From Pomphorhynchus laevis (Eukaryota; Acanthocephala; Palaeacanthocephala; Echinorhynchida; Pomphorhynchidae): DNA of 64,000 nt. This document shows positions 52,186-62,960 of this stretch, in pieces; within the stretch, counting starts at the first letter, position 1, and every line of letters starts with the position of its first letter. The stretch covers positions 48,061-112,060 of the forward strand of contig WNNJ02002659.1 of NCBI GenBank assembly GCA_012934845.2. Reading direction: 5' to 3'. The translations under genes were made by a program, and so were the position numbers. The notes below the pieces were generated by a model. The model searched no databases, was not told where the DNA came from, and worked only from the letters and a program-made list of their open reading frames with translations.

Positions 52186-54312
52186 CTACGCAATAGCACT
52201 CCAAACTACACATGTTTTGTCGGCACTAGACGAAGCAAACGCATTATGTTGTGGATGCCATCTTGCGGTAACAGCTTTATCGAAATGCTTTGCCACGGTG
52301 AAACTGTCCTGCCAAGTGTAATCGACTGAGTAAGTATTCGAAGATAATTGGAAGTTGGTGAGTGCCAAAAAGTTATCGTATGAAGCAGAAAGTACTCCTA
52401 GCTTCTGTGAATCGATAGAATTAGGTTTAAATCGTACCGATCTGATTTCATTTGTATGTGTGTCAGCGCTACGAGCTATACACACCTTATTATCGTTAGT
52501 ATTTGTCAACCGTCGCAAATCCCACAGCCGAACACTACCGTCACTATGACCGCTGGTAAGATATTGACGTACGCCAGCAATTCCGGCTGCATTCGCACTG
52601 TGTACCGAAGCAATTAACGTCGTATCGACTTCCACTGAATGTACAAGTTTATAGTTAAGTCTTATATCCCACAAACACCATTTACCATCCTGTCCTGAAC
52701 TAATAAATTCAAAGGATGATAAAGACGTAAGTGAGAATACCGGCATTGAGTGGCCGCTCATTATTGCATATGATTTCTGCGCAGTAATATCAGAAGCCAT
52801 AATGTGGCAGTCACCTGCTCCGGCACTTAATAACATTGAACATTCAACGGAATTTTGGTCGGTTAAGAAACAAACATCTCTGATGGTACCCTGATGATTA
52901 TCGAGTTCTACTGTTGGTCCGAGTGGCGACATGTTGTTTGCAGCACAGTCTGGATCAAATCCGATTAGCTTTGTCTGTTTATCGTTCGATCCACTTGCAA
53001 TTAAGTTACCTTTCGGATGCCATGCGACACAAAAAATAGAACCAATATGATGTTTTGGTGCTTGGCCGATTATTTTAAGCGGAACTGAATCGGTGTCGTG
53101 CAACGATTTTGATGTTATTTCTGGCCATTTACAAATTCTTAGCATTCTAGAGTTAGAGCCTATTGCCAGATAGTGTCCTGAAGGGTGTATGTCAATTGCT
53201 CGGATTGCTTGAACGTCCTCTAGATGAGCAATTTTTCTATATTGATAATGATGATTCGAAGAAACGAGCGGTGGTGATGCCGTAGACGATAGAACGGGAC
53301 GATTATCATTGTAGGATTTCGTATAAGAGCTAGATGTTGATGTAAAGTGATTTTTATTGCGCTCATTATCAGTAGGCTTAGTAGTGGCATCGCCACTGCT
53401 ACTACTTGACAACGTTATATTGTTAACAACACCGTTACTGAACGCATTTATATCGCTAGTCTGCACTGATTCTGCTAGCAGCACGGATGATTTCGGAGGC
53501 AGATGTTTAACATTGACGAAAAAACGCCGCTGCGGGAAGTTAACTACGAATGTATCCGGTGGAAGTGCATAAAGCCAAGATAACAATGATATGTCCAAAT
53601 TGGAAAATGTTCTTCGGTCTAATAGGGGTGGTACCAGTTGATGATTAATGCTACTATGCGTAACAGGGGTAGTGGCTGCAGCCTGGCAATAATCTATACA
53701 TGCTTCATATAGCAATCCCTTTACTATTAATTGCAATAGACGATCATTTTGACTACGCTGTATAGGAAAATCTATGGCATTGTTGCTAGAAGCAGTCAAG
53801 TCAGATTCGTTTATCGATTTATTCTCGATTAGAAAATATAGTTTATCGCCAAGCTGTTCAAAACAATTAATGCGGTTCCCATAGATATCGAAATCACTCA
53901 AATCTTCTATGCAAGTGTCGTCAATTGATAAATCCGCCATCTTCTGTTTCAAGAAGGCAAGTTCGTTTTTTATGCTCTCCATTAGTTGCTGATTCGTCGA
54001 TTCGAATTCATACCTGTACATCAGTTCCATGTAATGGTGTTTAACAATGCAGCGCTTTATATCGATAAAGCCTGCTTTACTGTGATATTGCTTTAGATAT
54101 GATAATACTTTTGTAAACTGCCCATTGATCAAAAGTAGACGGACACTCTTCAATTCGTGTGGAACGGAATTATTGATATTATCGATCGATGTTTCTTTCT
54201 CCAGACTAAGTGCACTGCTCGATAGACCACGTTTGTGAAGAAATTCCAAAATCAAGCAAATTAAATCTGACTCCTTTATAGCTATTTCGGTTTGATCGTT
54301 GTTAAGGGTCAT
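52186..54312 (-). CDS. WDR47: WD repeat protein 47 (nemitin) orthologue, single exon
   Basis: WDR47 is a cytosolic, microtubule-associated LisH-CTLH-WD40 protein of animals. The start is placed at 54312 because the upstream Met (54354) adds 14 residues unlike the family, whereas MTLNNDQTE...LICLILEFLHKRG matches the human MTAEETV...IIKLILDFLNSKK start. That gives 708 aa (human 919). LisH is at about residues 14-46 and CTLH at about 50-107. Conserved blocks are NDRLLQLIVKGLLYEACIDY (189-208) and LDISLLSWLYALP (239-251). The WD40 domain runs from about 360 to the end, with DVQAIRAIDIHPSGHYLAIG, CVAWHPKGNLIASGSNDK, SAGAGDCHI and the terminal SSSADKTCVVWS. The 280-360 linker is short, low-complexity (Ser/Asn-rich) and lacks the coiled coil of the vertebrate protein. 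No intron interrupts 2.1 kb. Confidence 0.92.
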   Translation of the reverse strand: MTLNNDQTEIAIKESDLICLILEFLHKRGLSSSALSLEKETSIDNINNSVPHELKSVRLLLINGQFTKVLSYLKQYHSKAGFIDIKRCIVKHHYMELMYRYEFESTNQQLMESIKNELAFLKQKMADLSIDDTCIEDLSDFDIYGNRINCFEQLGDKLYFLIENKSINESDLTASSNNAIDFPIQRSQNDRLLQLIVKGLLYEACIDYCQAAATTPVTHSSINHQLVPPLLDRRTFSNLDISLLSWLYALPPDTFVVNFPQRRFFVNVKHLPPKSSVLLAESVQTSDINAFSNGVVNNITLSSSSSGDATTKPTDNERNKNHFTSTSSSYTKSYNDNRPVLSSTASPPLVSSNHHYQYRKIAHLEDVQAIRAIDIHPSGHYLAIGSNSRMLRICKWPEITSKSLHDTDSVPLKIIGQAPKHHIGSIFCVAWHPKGNLIASGSNDKQTKLIGFDPDCAANNMSPLGPTVELDNHQGTIRDVCFLTDQNSVECSMLLSAGAGDCHIMASDITAQKSYAIMSGHSMPVFSLTSLSSFEFISSGQDGKWCLWDIRLNYKLVHSVEVDTTLIASVHSANAAGIAGVRQYLTSGHSDGSVRLWDLRRLTNTNDNKVCIARSADTHTNEIRSVRFKPNSIDSQKLGVLSASYDNFLALTNFQLSSNTYSVDYTWQDSFTVAKHFDKAVTARWHPQHNAFASSSADKTCVVWSAIA

Positions 54313-54354
54313 TTGCAATAATCTAAAGTACGATGTGCATATTAATGTATACAA

Positions 54355-54829
54355 AAATTATTAAGGATTAATAATATTAATTTATTAAATATTTAAATCG
54401 ATAACAGCTAGAAATACGATATTCTTTATTACTCTGATAGATTGCCAATATGCCTCAATCGAACATATTAGAGCTGAGATATGGGTCAGTCCAAATTTTA
54501 CTGATCAGCTTGATAATACGGCAATCTAATTTAATCATTAGTTATACCAGGAAAATTAAAAGTCATCACAAAAACACAAATTTCTGGAAGTCAGCTTGAT
54601 AATGGCTGAATTGACACATTTCACACAATTGAGATAATTTGTCTTTTGTAAAATAAAAGTTAAAAGGGTTACCACTGATTAAATATGACCAAGTTAGTAT
54701 TCATGATTGAATTATAAAACGTAATCAAATCGATGTAATCAGTTAAACAAATCAATTTAATTAATTACTTAATTAATCAAAATAAATTAATTATAATTAA
54801 CTTTAGATTATTTTAATTAGTATTTTAAT
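54355..54829. other. WDR47 upstream region
   Basis: A+T-rich sequence between WDR47 and LINE-E. On the minus strand a 3' splice-like 'tactttag' ends about 10 nt before the WDR47 ATG, so a 5' untranslated intron or a trans-splice site is possible. No promoter motif is evident. Confidence 0.4.
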
Positions 54830-55840
54830 CTAATTTAATTGAATCAATTTAATTGCAAATTGTATAATTAGCAGCGATCTATCGTTCTGAATGATATTTA
54901 TTTTAAGACAAATTTTTAATCTTAAAAATAACCGGCTGATGTCAGAGACTACGTCTTTGCACCTGTGTCCAGAAAACAGGGATGTGGTGTCATCAGCATA
55001 CACCACAAGACCTTGTTCGCGTTTAAATATTTTAAATAGGTAAATGGAGGAAGCAAGATACAAGATAGGAGAAAGTGGTGATCCTTGAGGCACACCCGTA
55101 ATAGGGTAGAACTGACGCACATCAGGGTCGTCTTCATAGTAAAATCGCTTGGTGTACAGCAGAATCTCCACCTTGTCCACAATTCTCACAGGCAACCCGA
55201 GGGACCTGAGAGAAGAGATCACAAAAGGAATGGAGATGCGGTCAAATGCAGCAGAAAAGTCAAGGAAAACAGCCACAACTAAACGATGGCTATTCTCCCG
55301 ACAAAACTGCTCCACTTCACCAACTGCTGAATAGACCGAGTGACCTTTGACGAACCCATGAAAACCTGGAGGGGTTAAATTACGCCTACTCTAATGATCG
55401 CGGATTTTACGCGCAAGCGCTTTTTCATAAATCGACACGAGGGCATTTTGAATCGAAATGGGTCGCAGATCTTAGGGGCATGAGCATGATTTTTTCTTAG
55501 GAATAAAAACTCCCTTACTAATATTGATGTCTGCTACATCGGATGGGGAGGCTAGAAGCATTGTGACGGACACCTCCCTTCTCTGATTCGCTGTCAATAG
55601 CTGACAGACCTGAGAAGAAAGTGGAGCGACGGATTTGAGGTGTCCGGAACTGGACCCCAAGAGTTGAGAACATCTGTAACAGATAGATCCCTACTCCTGA
55701 AGTTACCCCAAGGCGGAATTGGTTGAGGTGATTGCGTAGCTCCATAGTTGTGTAGGGCTAGCGACTCCTCTAAAACTTTTTCAAGGCCTATACTACCAAT
55801 CCAACCCAATGCCCTATCCTTCCTGGTTGGATGTTCCGAC
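54830..55840 (-). mobile_element. LINE-E RT fragment (I/R1-like), minus strand
   Basis: The minus strand from 55840 gives an N-terminal RT region with PIPPWG and then the RT proper: NALVSIYEKALAR (near 55430), GFHGFVKGHSVYSA (near 55350), VVAVFLDFSAAFDRI (motif A, near 55250), TGVPQGSPLSPILY (motif B, near 55075) and VVYADDTTSLF (catalytic YADD, near 54995). It has several frame breaks upstream of 55315 and is truncated after the palm. The 'SPLSPILY' motif B separates it from LINE-A/C ('SVLGPLLF'). Confidence 0.75.
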
Positions 55841-56639
55841 CAGAGATTCGGTAGCCCAATAACTTGATATTTGAAGTATCGATTGTGATATTTGCCAATT
55901 AAGTGAACTGTTAAAATGTTACATGCGTTCGAGAAGATGCTGACCTTTTATCTGTTGTCCTGAAGATATTTATTTATTACAACGTTGCCCAGGTATATAT
56001 GTCTTCCAGATTTTCGGTGTTAATTGTATGCATCATCATACGTTGAAAATTTTGCGACGGGGTTCGTTAGGATGAAGGGAAGACGTTCCCTTCATCGTTC
56101 CCTTCAATATTATTAAATTGGAATAATAGCCAATTCGCTTCAATACCTGTATATTTGAGTTCTTCAGGGTGAAGCTGTATTTGATAGTACATACTTTTTA
56201 GGTCGAATTGACTAAATACGATGACAATCGATTAATCAGATCGTCAATTCGAAGCAAGGGAACACATTCAGGAAATTAAATCGATTAATCGTAGAAGAGT
56301 GGTCTATTATATTTTTTAAGACGGATTGCTCAAGAAAACTACTTGGGTATGCTATGAAGATTTGCTTGGTTCAAGAGTATCATCTTAAAGTCGCTTGTTT
56401 ACTTAACTTTTAATAAAATGGTTTTGTTTGTGGATTTCTGCGTCGTGAGTTTGTTGAAATTGGCTGTATTTTCTTGAACAAGTAGTTGAATACCGTTGGT
56501 GGTTCAACTTTCATGTTGAACCACCAACTGTGGTATCGTATTCAGTGGATGTTAATTTGCAAGATTGCCTGGGCTCATTAGTCGACATTGAGGAAGTCAA
56601 AAACACATTGGCGAGATAAATGTCACTTGTACATATACT
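55841..56639. other. Gene-free stretch with two short strong hairpins
   Basis: Hairpin 1, near 56071-56096: arms GATGAAGGGAA/TTCCCTTCATC, 4-nt loop. Hairpin 2, near 56497-56530: arms GTTGGTGGTTCAAC/GTTGAACCACCAAC, 6-nt loop. Otherwise nothing recognisable. Confidence 0.55.
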
Positions 56640-59450
56640 ACTTTCCCCGTCGCTTACAACAATACGCGTAGCTTAGTCTCTAAATTTGATGAAATACTAT
56701 GTTGAGTAGTGATACACAAGCCGCATATATTATCCATCTATGAGACGTGGCTACATATAGAAAGTGACGATTGTTATTCCTGGTTACTACTGCCTTAAGA
56801 TGTATCTAGATGATGGTCGCCGAGGTGGATGTATCTTTATGTATGTCCGTGACCACATTACTCATTGAAATGTTATCAAACTTGATGATGCTGGCAGATC
56901 ATATGATTTGCCAGCTTGTTATAAGAACTGTGTGCTGGTGGTTGTCGCTTTGTTGAACGCTGTATCTTTCTCAGAAAGATAAACCGTTATTATAAACCGT
57001 TATTCGTAAGAAAAACCGTAATGTAGCTACTTGGTTTGATGCATAATTAAAATTCTCGCTAAAGTGTCCTCTTAGAAGTTTGTTCACTCGGTTACATAAT
57101 CGATTTCATCAAGCTAAACTTTGCGAAGCGTAGATCATGTGATCTGTAAATAGATCGTTCTTTGAAGGTTACTCCGAAACAGTTCTGGTCTTAGATTCGA
57201 AAAAGCGAATTGGTATCATGCTAAATATTACGTATGTACTCTACTGAGGAACTTATATAGTCGCAAGTATTAGCATCCGTATATTGTTAAGTCAGTTGTA
57301 AAAACATGATTGTTTTCTTCTAATGGGTGATTTTAACTTACCAAAAGTGTAATTGGATGATGATAGTTATCTAGACAAGTGGACCTAGAACGCAGACAAA
57401 GGATTATATCCTTATCTTGTTGGTAAGTTACTACTCGTTCAGCATGTATCTTTACCAACAAGGTTCATGAACGATATAGCTTGTTTACTTGACTTTATAT
57501 TTAGTAGGTCAATAACCGATGTTGTCAACTTTAAATATAAATCACCAATCGGTTTGAGCAATCACTGTGACTTAATTTTCGGTTTTGTCCTAATATTCGG
57601 TACATTATACATAAACACTAAGTCAATGCTTGTGGTATCGTGTAAAAGTGAGAATTTGTAAAGATACGCTGAAAATCTTAAATTTGGCTGTAATAGTTGT
57701 GATGTTGATGATTAAGCTGCACAACACGCTAATCTCAATCTCGGATATGTTTGCTCCAAAAACCGTTATTCGTAAGAAAAACCGTAATGTAGCTACTTGG
57801 TTTGATGCATAATTAAAATTCTCGCTAAAGTGTCCTCTTAGAAGTTTGTTCACCCGGTTACATAATCGATTTCATCAAGCTAAACTTTGCGAAGCGTAGA
57901 TCATGTGATCTGTAAATAGCTCGTTCTTTGAAGGTTACTCCGAAACAGTTCTGGTCTTAGATCCGAAAAAGCGAATTGGTATCATGCTAAATATTACGTA
58001 TGTACTCTACTGAGGAACTTATAGAGTCGCAAGCTCTTATAGCTGAAATTTTTGCGAATGAATTCGAGCTTGGCAGTGATTCTGAGTCAACCGGGTTATC
58101 TCTGGAGGATGTAAGAACACGTTTTATCAATACTAGCTTGATAATGATAACTAGCCACGATTTTGATAAGGGAATTGTCCGTATATGCTCGTCTTCCTCT
58201 GCAGGATCGTTCATTCATTTGTGCTAAAAGTTTTTTGTGCAAGCTTTTTAAGCCAACTACCCTATTGTCCGAGTTATTTCAGTAAACTTCAATGAACTGA
58301 TGACGTTCATTCATTTGTGCTGAAATATCTCCGTCCTGGTATAACTACTTTATTGTCTGAGTTATTTAAGTTATCGATAAATAGTGGTCAGTTGTCAGAT
58401 GATTGATTAACCTCTATCGTTGTTTCAATTTTAAAAAGGCGATAGAACCAGTGCTTCGAATTATCGTGGAATTAGTCTCACAAATGTAAGATACTTGAGC
58501 GCTTTACTCATGGCCACGTAACTAATCATCTTGATAGAAATGGCATAATTGACCCAGCACAACATGTTTTCCGAAATGATCGATCATGCTTAAGTAATCT
58601 TCTTTGTTCTTGAGAGTAATGGGTGGCATTAATTTCAGATGGTCTCGTCTCTAACGTCTTGTTTGCTTATTTTAGCCTTGCATTCAATCGAGTCCTCACT
58701 GTAGATTGATTCAATTACTGTTAAACTGTGGAGTCCACATTGATTTTGTAACATGGATTAAATGCCTTTTATTTTTTCGCTGATTCCAAGTACGTGTCGG
58801 CAATACCAAGTCAATCACTCGCTCACTCAAATGTGGAATTCCTCAAGTGACTGTTCGTGGACCATGTGTTTATTAACACTCTGTTGACCAAGTTGGTCTG
58901 TACGTTCTTGGCATTCGCTAATGATATTTATATATGGCGAGTTATCCGCAGTGATTTAGATTGGAATGATCTTCAGCGTGATCTGCGTACGATACACTCA
59001 AGGTGCGTCTTAACAGGATTAGTCGTAATAACTCTAAATGTGATCACCTTTGTATATAAAAGTCTGTCGTATCGTTTGATTATTTTATCTCAAAAATATA
59101 TTAAAACGATCGTCAAAATAGTGAGTGGCGATGTCTGGTAAACCATACTTATCTTGTTTGCAATGCCTGTAATTGACTACTATTAGACTACTATTAACGA
59201 GGTTTTTCATAACCTCATAAACATGTGCCCGATGGTTTGAAAACGTGATGGCTACTCTATCGGTGAAATTAGGTTAATTTGATGTGTGACTGCAAATGTC
59301 ATACGTTTGGTTTAGTAACTCAATATCATGCAGTCGTAATCATATACTTCAATTGTCAAATCTAGCAGGGAATGAACTCCCCCAATATGTTATCGAATTC
59401 TGGGATAAATCGTCGGTCAATCGTTTGGCCACTTCATGAATTGCATAATA
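56640..59450 (+). mobile_element. Degraded, internally rearranged LINE (LINE-A/C relative)
   Basis: Endonuclease pieces: LMGDFNLPK (near 57322), LVQHVSLPTRFMNDIACLLD (near 57427-57486) and LSNHCDL (near 57555). RT pieces: ELVSQM-type YRPIS region (near 58470), QHVFRND (near 58560), a motif A relic (near 58670-58700), QVRVGNTKS (near 58790) and LAFANDIYIW in place of FADD (near 58912-58940). It carries many stops and shifts. A 274-bp segment is duplicated within it (56994-57267 and 57760-58033), which puts the linker region both before and after the endonuclease. Confidence 0.65.
56994..58033. repeat. 274-bp direct duplication inside a LINE
   Basis: 56994-57267 and 57760-58033 align without gaps at a constant offset of 766 bp and differ at only about four positions. 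The host LINE is far more decayed, so the duplication is much younger than the insertion. Confidence 0.85.
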
Positions 59451-59584
59451 TGCTCAATTAAACCTACGCGATCAATATCCATTCACATGAGTTGTTTCCT
59501 TCTTTGATTTCAATCATTCTGTTGAATAATTTTATGACCAGACAAAACGGCTTTCGTGGCTATAGTTATGTACAACAATAACAA

Positions 59585-59865
59585 TGATTAAATAAAACCC
59601 CTGTTTTCTCGGTACGATTTATTTAAACATTGAAATATTTTTTTAATTTTAAACCAATAGTAAGTAGTTGGGCTTGGAGCATCGGTCATCCACTCAATTT
59701 TCGAAATAACCGCCGTAAAACGTTAATACCAGCAACGCCAGATATTTTCGGAATTCAACTGGTAACGAATCGATAATGTTAAGTTTCAGCAACCGATCCA
59801 TTCACATTGAACAACCTTTTAATTGTACCGAGAAAACAAGGGATTTATTAAACATTTAAGATAAA
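59585..59865. repeat. Foldback/MITE-like element with inverted ends
   Basis: CCCTGTTTTCTCGGTAC near 59598-59614 is mirrored by GTACCGAGAAAACAAGGG near 59836-59853, each flanked by A+T-rich AAATAAA/TTTATT. The total length is about 270 bp with no coding content, so it fits a non-autonomous DNA transposon. A clear target duplication was not found. Confidence 0.6.
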
Positions 59866-60229
59866 TAATCTGTGCAAAATTATGCCGTAATTGTATAATT
59901 AAAACACCAGGATGTTCAATTCTACAGCCGCATAAACTACCGATGCGATTAAGAATTATTAAAATATGATAATTTACAGATGTTTGAATTGCCCATTTTC
60001 AAGCTGAATTCTTCCGGAATTCAATATGCTGTGGTATAAGAGTTTGTGTGCGCGATGACGAATTTTTCTTGAGTAAACTGAGCTTTTAGTTAATCGAAAC
60101 TTTTCGAAAAAAGCTTATTGTTGCTTGTCTCCTCATACTATTATTTTAAAAACAAAAAACCAACTAATAACTCTGCCATGGCCGGTCCCAAGCCCGTGCT
60201 GAGAAAGGAGGAGGGTTATAATATAATAC

Positions 60230-61250
60230 AAATTTATTTAACGTGGCAAATGCGTACAAGCTGTACGCTTACAAATCCACAAACAAAAATGAAAAAGTCA
60301 AGCAGATAAATTGTTTAAATGGAATCGGATTTGGCGTTTGAAGCACGGCATTGAGGTTGATTGGAGTATATGAATGGGCAGATGATTCCACGATAGAGGA
60401 GCAGCCACCAGTAAGGAGCGGAGTACAAAGGAGGTAGAGTAGTTTGGGACATGTAAAAGAAGGGAATTACAGGAACGCAAGGAACAGTAAACAGGACGAG
60501 AATTATCAAGAAAAGGACGGTTGATAAATGAAGGGGTATGAAAAGTTGCAAGGATGAAAGCAACAAGAAGAAGACGAATTTGAACACGACAATAAATTGT
60601 AGGCAAATCGAGAGAAGCAAGATGGTAGGATGTGTGATCAAAACGACGAAGACGGATGAGAATTCGGACAGCTGCGTTGATGGTGCGTTGTAGGGGAAGA
60701 AGAGTGAATTTAGGTGAGTTGGAAAATAGACTAAGACAATAATCGAGTGTAGAAAACAGGAGAGAAGATATGATATTCATACAAGAAGGGAAATCGATCA
60801 ATCTACGAACTTGACGGAGGTTGCGGAGTATCAAGGTAAATGAGCGTACATTATTTCTAAGGAAAGGCTTAAGTTAAAGTCGGTTGTCGAAATGGAAGCC
60901 TAGGAAAACGAGATTATCAACGATAGGAAGAATTGTAGAATTTAATGATACGGAGGGAGGTTCTAAGCCGATGCATCGAGGCAAGATCTACATAATTTTG
61001 GATTTATCAGGATTCAAAGAAAGGCGAAGGGAAGAAATATGATTGGTTGGCGATAGACTTCGTGACAGGCCAGTCGCAAAAACAACCGTTGCATCAATGA
61101 ACTTCGCGAATAGGCGACTACGATAGTACGGCCGCGTTCTTCGCGCAAACGAACATCAACCATCAATAAGGCCCATTGGCGTGACAGTGGAAAAAGCGGA
61201 CTCCGTTACGATGCAAAACAAAGGCTGAAGAAAAAGAAGATAAAACCAAC
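60230..61250 (-). mobile_element. LINE-B fragment, longest copy, minus strand
   Basis: The open frame 60834-60298 encodes RQVRRLIDFPSCMNIISSLL, TLDYCLSLFSNSPK, LRRFDHTSYHLASLDLPT and LLVAAPLSWNHLP, the whole C-terminal RT region. Upstream (to about 61250) the frame-broken sequence gives NPDKSKIM and VFLGFHFDNRL, the palm/thumb link of an L2-like RT. The 3' end at about 60230-60290 has the LINE-B terminal block with hairpin GCGTAC-AAGCT-GTACGC (60252-60268). Confidence 0.8.
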
Positions 61251-61539
61251 TAATATATATAAGAATTTGATTTGAATAATAATTTAGCAAGGCAATTCTA
61301 GCCTTGCTGAATCAGTTCACATATTTAAGGTGTATGGAGTTGAAAGTTATAAAGAATACTAGCTAGTTTCTGCTACGAAATCACATTGAGTGATCTAGCA
61401 AAATTAACAAATTAAATGAAAGAATCTATCAAAAGATCAGCACCTATTCAATTAATAAAGCTCCCGAATTCATTCTTAGGAATTCAGCCATATATTTTTA
61501 AAAATATTTCGAAGACGGGAAAAAGAACAGCAGATTTTT

Positions 61540-61860
61540 GTTAACGTTTCGAACCCTTTAGGCTTTTTCAAAATTGTAATCGGACTGAACAATTAACTTT
61601 TTTCGACAATAATAACAATAATAACTTTTTAAGAAAAAGTTAGTATTGTTCAGTCTGATTACAATTTTTAAAAGGGGCCTAGAGGGGCCAAAACGTTAAA
61701 ATTTTTTGTTCTTTTCCCTGTATTCGATATATATAACGAACAGCAGACTTTGTTTACGTATTGGCCGATTTAGGCCTTTTCCAAAATTGTAATAAGACTG
61801 AACAATAATAACTTTTTCTTAGAAAAGTTATTGTTAGGTCTGATTACAATTTTATAATAT
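61540..61860. repeat. Two related inverted repeats ending in GATTACAATTTT
   Basis: In the first, AATTGTAATCGGACTGAACAA (about 61573) is mirrored by TTGTTCAGTCTGATTACAATT (about 61646-61666). In the second, AATTGTAATAAGACTGAACAA (about 61786) is mirrored near 61834-61854. A single arm occurs at about 30362-30382 after PLE family 3, suggesting a PLE-linked terminus. The minus strand near 61545-61575 contains a CGAAACGTTAACA block. Confidence 0.6.
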
Positions 61861-62199
61861 ATGAATAATATAATATATAATAATATAATATATATTTTAC
61901 AATATATTTTATTTGTCGGTTTCATATACAATTTCATGTGAAATAATGTCATACTGATCGTTACGAAGATATTTTCTGTCACTTATTATGTTGTTCAACG
62001 TATCCTTAAGCAATTTCCTTACATATTGTACTTCGTATATCATACACGTAGCTGCATAAATAGCGTGTGGTGTATTGCAGTCAAATAATTTCCGAGGTTC
62101 AGATAAACTTCGGAAATAGGTCCAGATGATTAAGTCGGTCCAGATGATTAAGTCGCTGTGTATTCTAATCTTGTATATATATTAACGATATATGTATGT

Positions 62200-62960
62200 T
62201 GTATATTGTATCCGTAGTCTTCTTCACTATGTATCTGCCCTATTACCTTAGCTTCAAAACGTAGCCACCCCTATTCGCTATTTAATTTGTTAGCTGCAAT
62301 TGCACCATCAGACTCATATTTGGCTCGGAAATGTGACCTGCGTATGTTTAACAGCCGAGCTAGCCCTAACTTGGTTTGACCAACGTATTGTTTTTTACAT
62401 AGTTTGCATGTGCCTATATATATACAATGTTTGCTGTTTTGCAATTACAATGTCCTTTTATATGTATACAACCACCTGTCACTGAGCTCTTATATAGGTC
62501 GTGTATTTGATAAAACTGTTCACGTTTTGCATCGTTAATCATTGCACGGTTCACATCCTGATGCTTTCTTGTTTAGTTGATGCTTGTGCCAAACTGTTAT
62601 CAATGTTTAGTGGTATTTTAAACCGTACAATGGCTTTTTTAAAGTCATTTTACACCGTCTACAATTAGATGGCAAGGGATATATGCGACTATGACATCTC
62701 ATTTTATTTTTATATTATATTATTATTAGTAGCTGTGCTTACTTTTATCGCATCAATACGGGAAATTCGTTGAACAGCTATAAATTGTGTACTGAGCATT
62801 TCTCTGCTGTATCCAGGTCGTAAAAACAGCTGTCGTAGCAACTTTATTTGTCTATCGAATTCGATTTCCGTTGAGCATAAACACCGCATTCGTAATGCGG
62901 CCTCTATGCACTTTGTCTAACGAAATGTGAAATGGCAGGGAAAACCAGATGTGATATATT
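62200..62960 (-). mobile_element. PLE family 4 fragment: post-RT and GIY-YIG region, minus strand
   Basis: The minus strand gives EIEFDRQIKLLRQLFLRPGY (near 62880-62820), the post-RT helices, then CNCKTANIVYI (near 62450) and, after a break, CKLCKKQYVGQT with LLNIRRSHF (near 62410-62330), a GIY-YIG endonuclease signature. The RT palm is missing. The post-endonuclease sequence near 62245-62205 contains GTGAAGAAGACTAC, a decayed version of the motif seen after the other PLEs. Confidence 0.65.

Noticed and set aside
53357-53572. Small + strand frames opposite WDR47
   Set aside because: Antisense to a conserved coding exon. No splice or coding support of their own.
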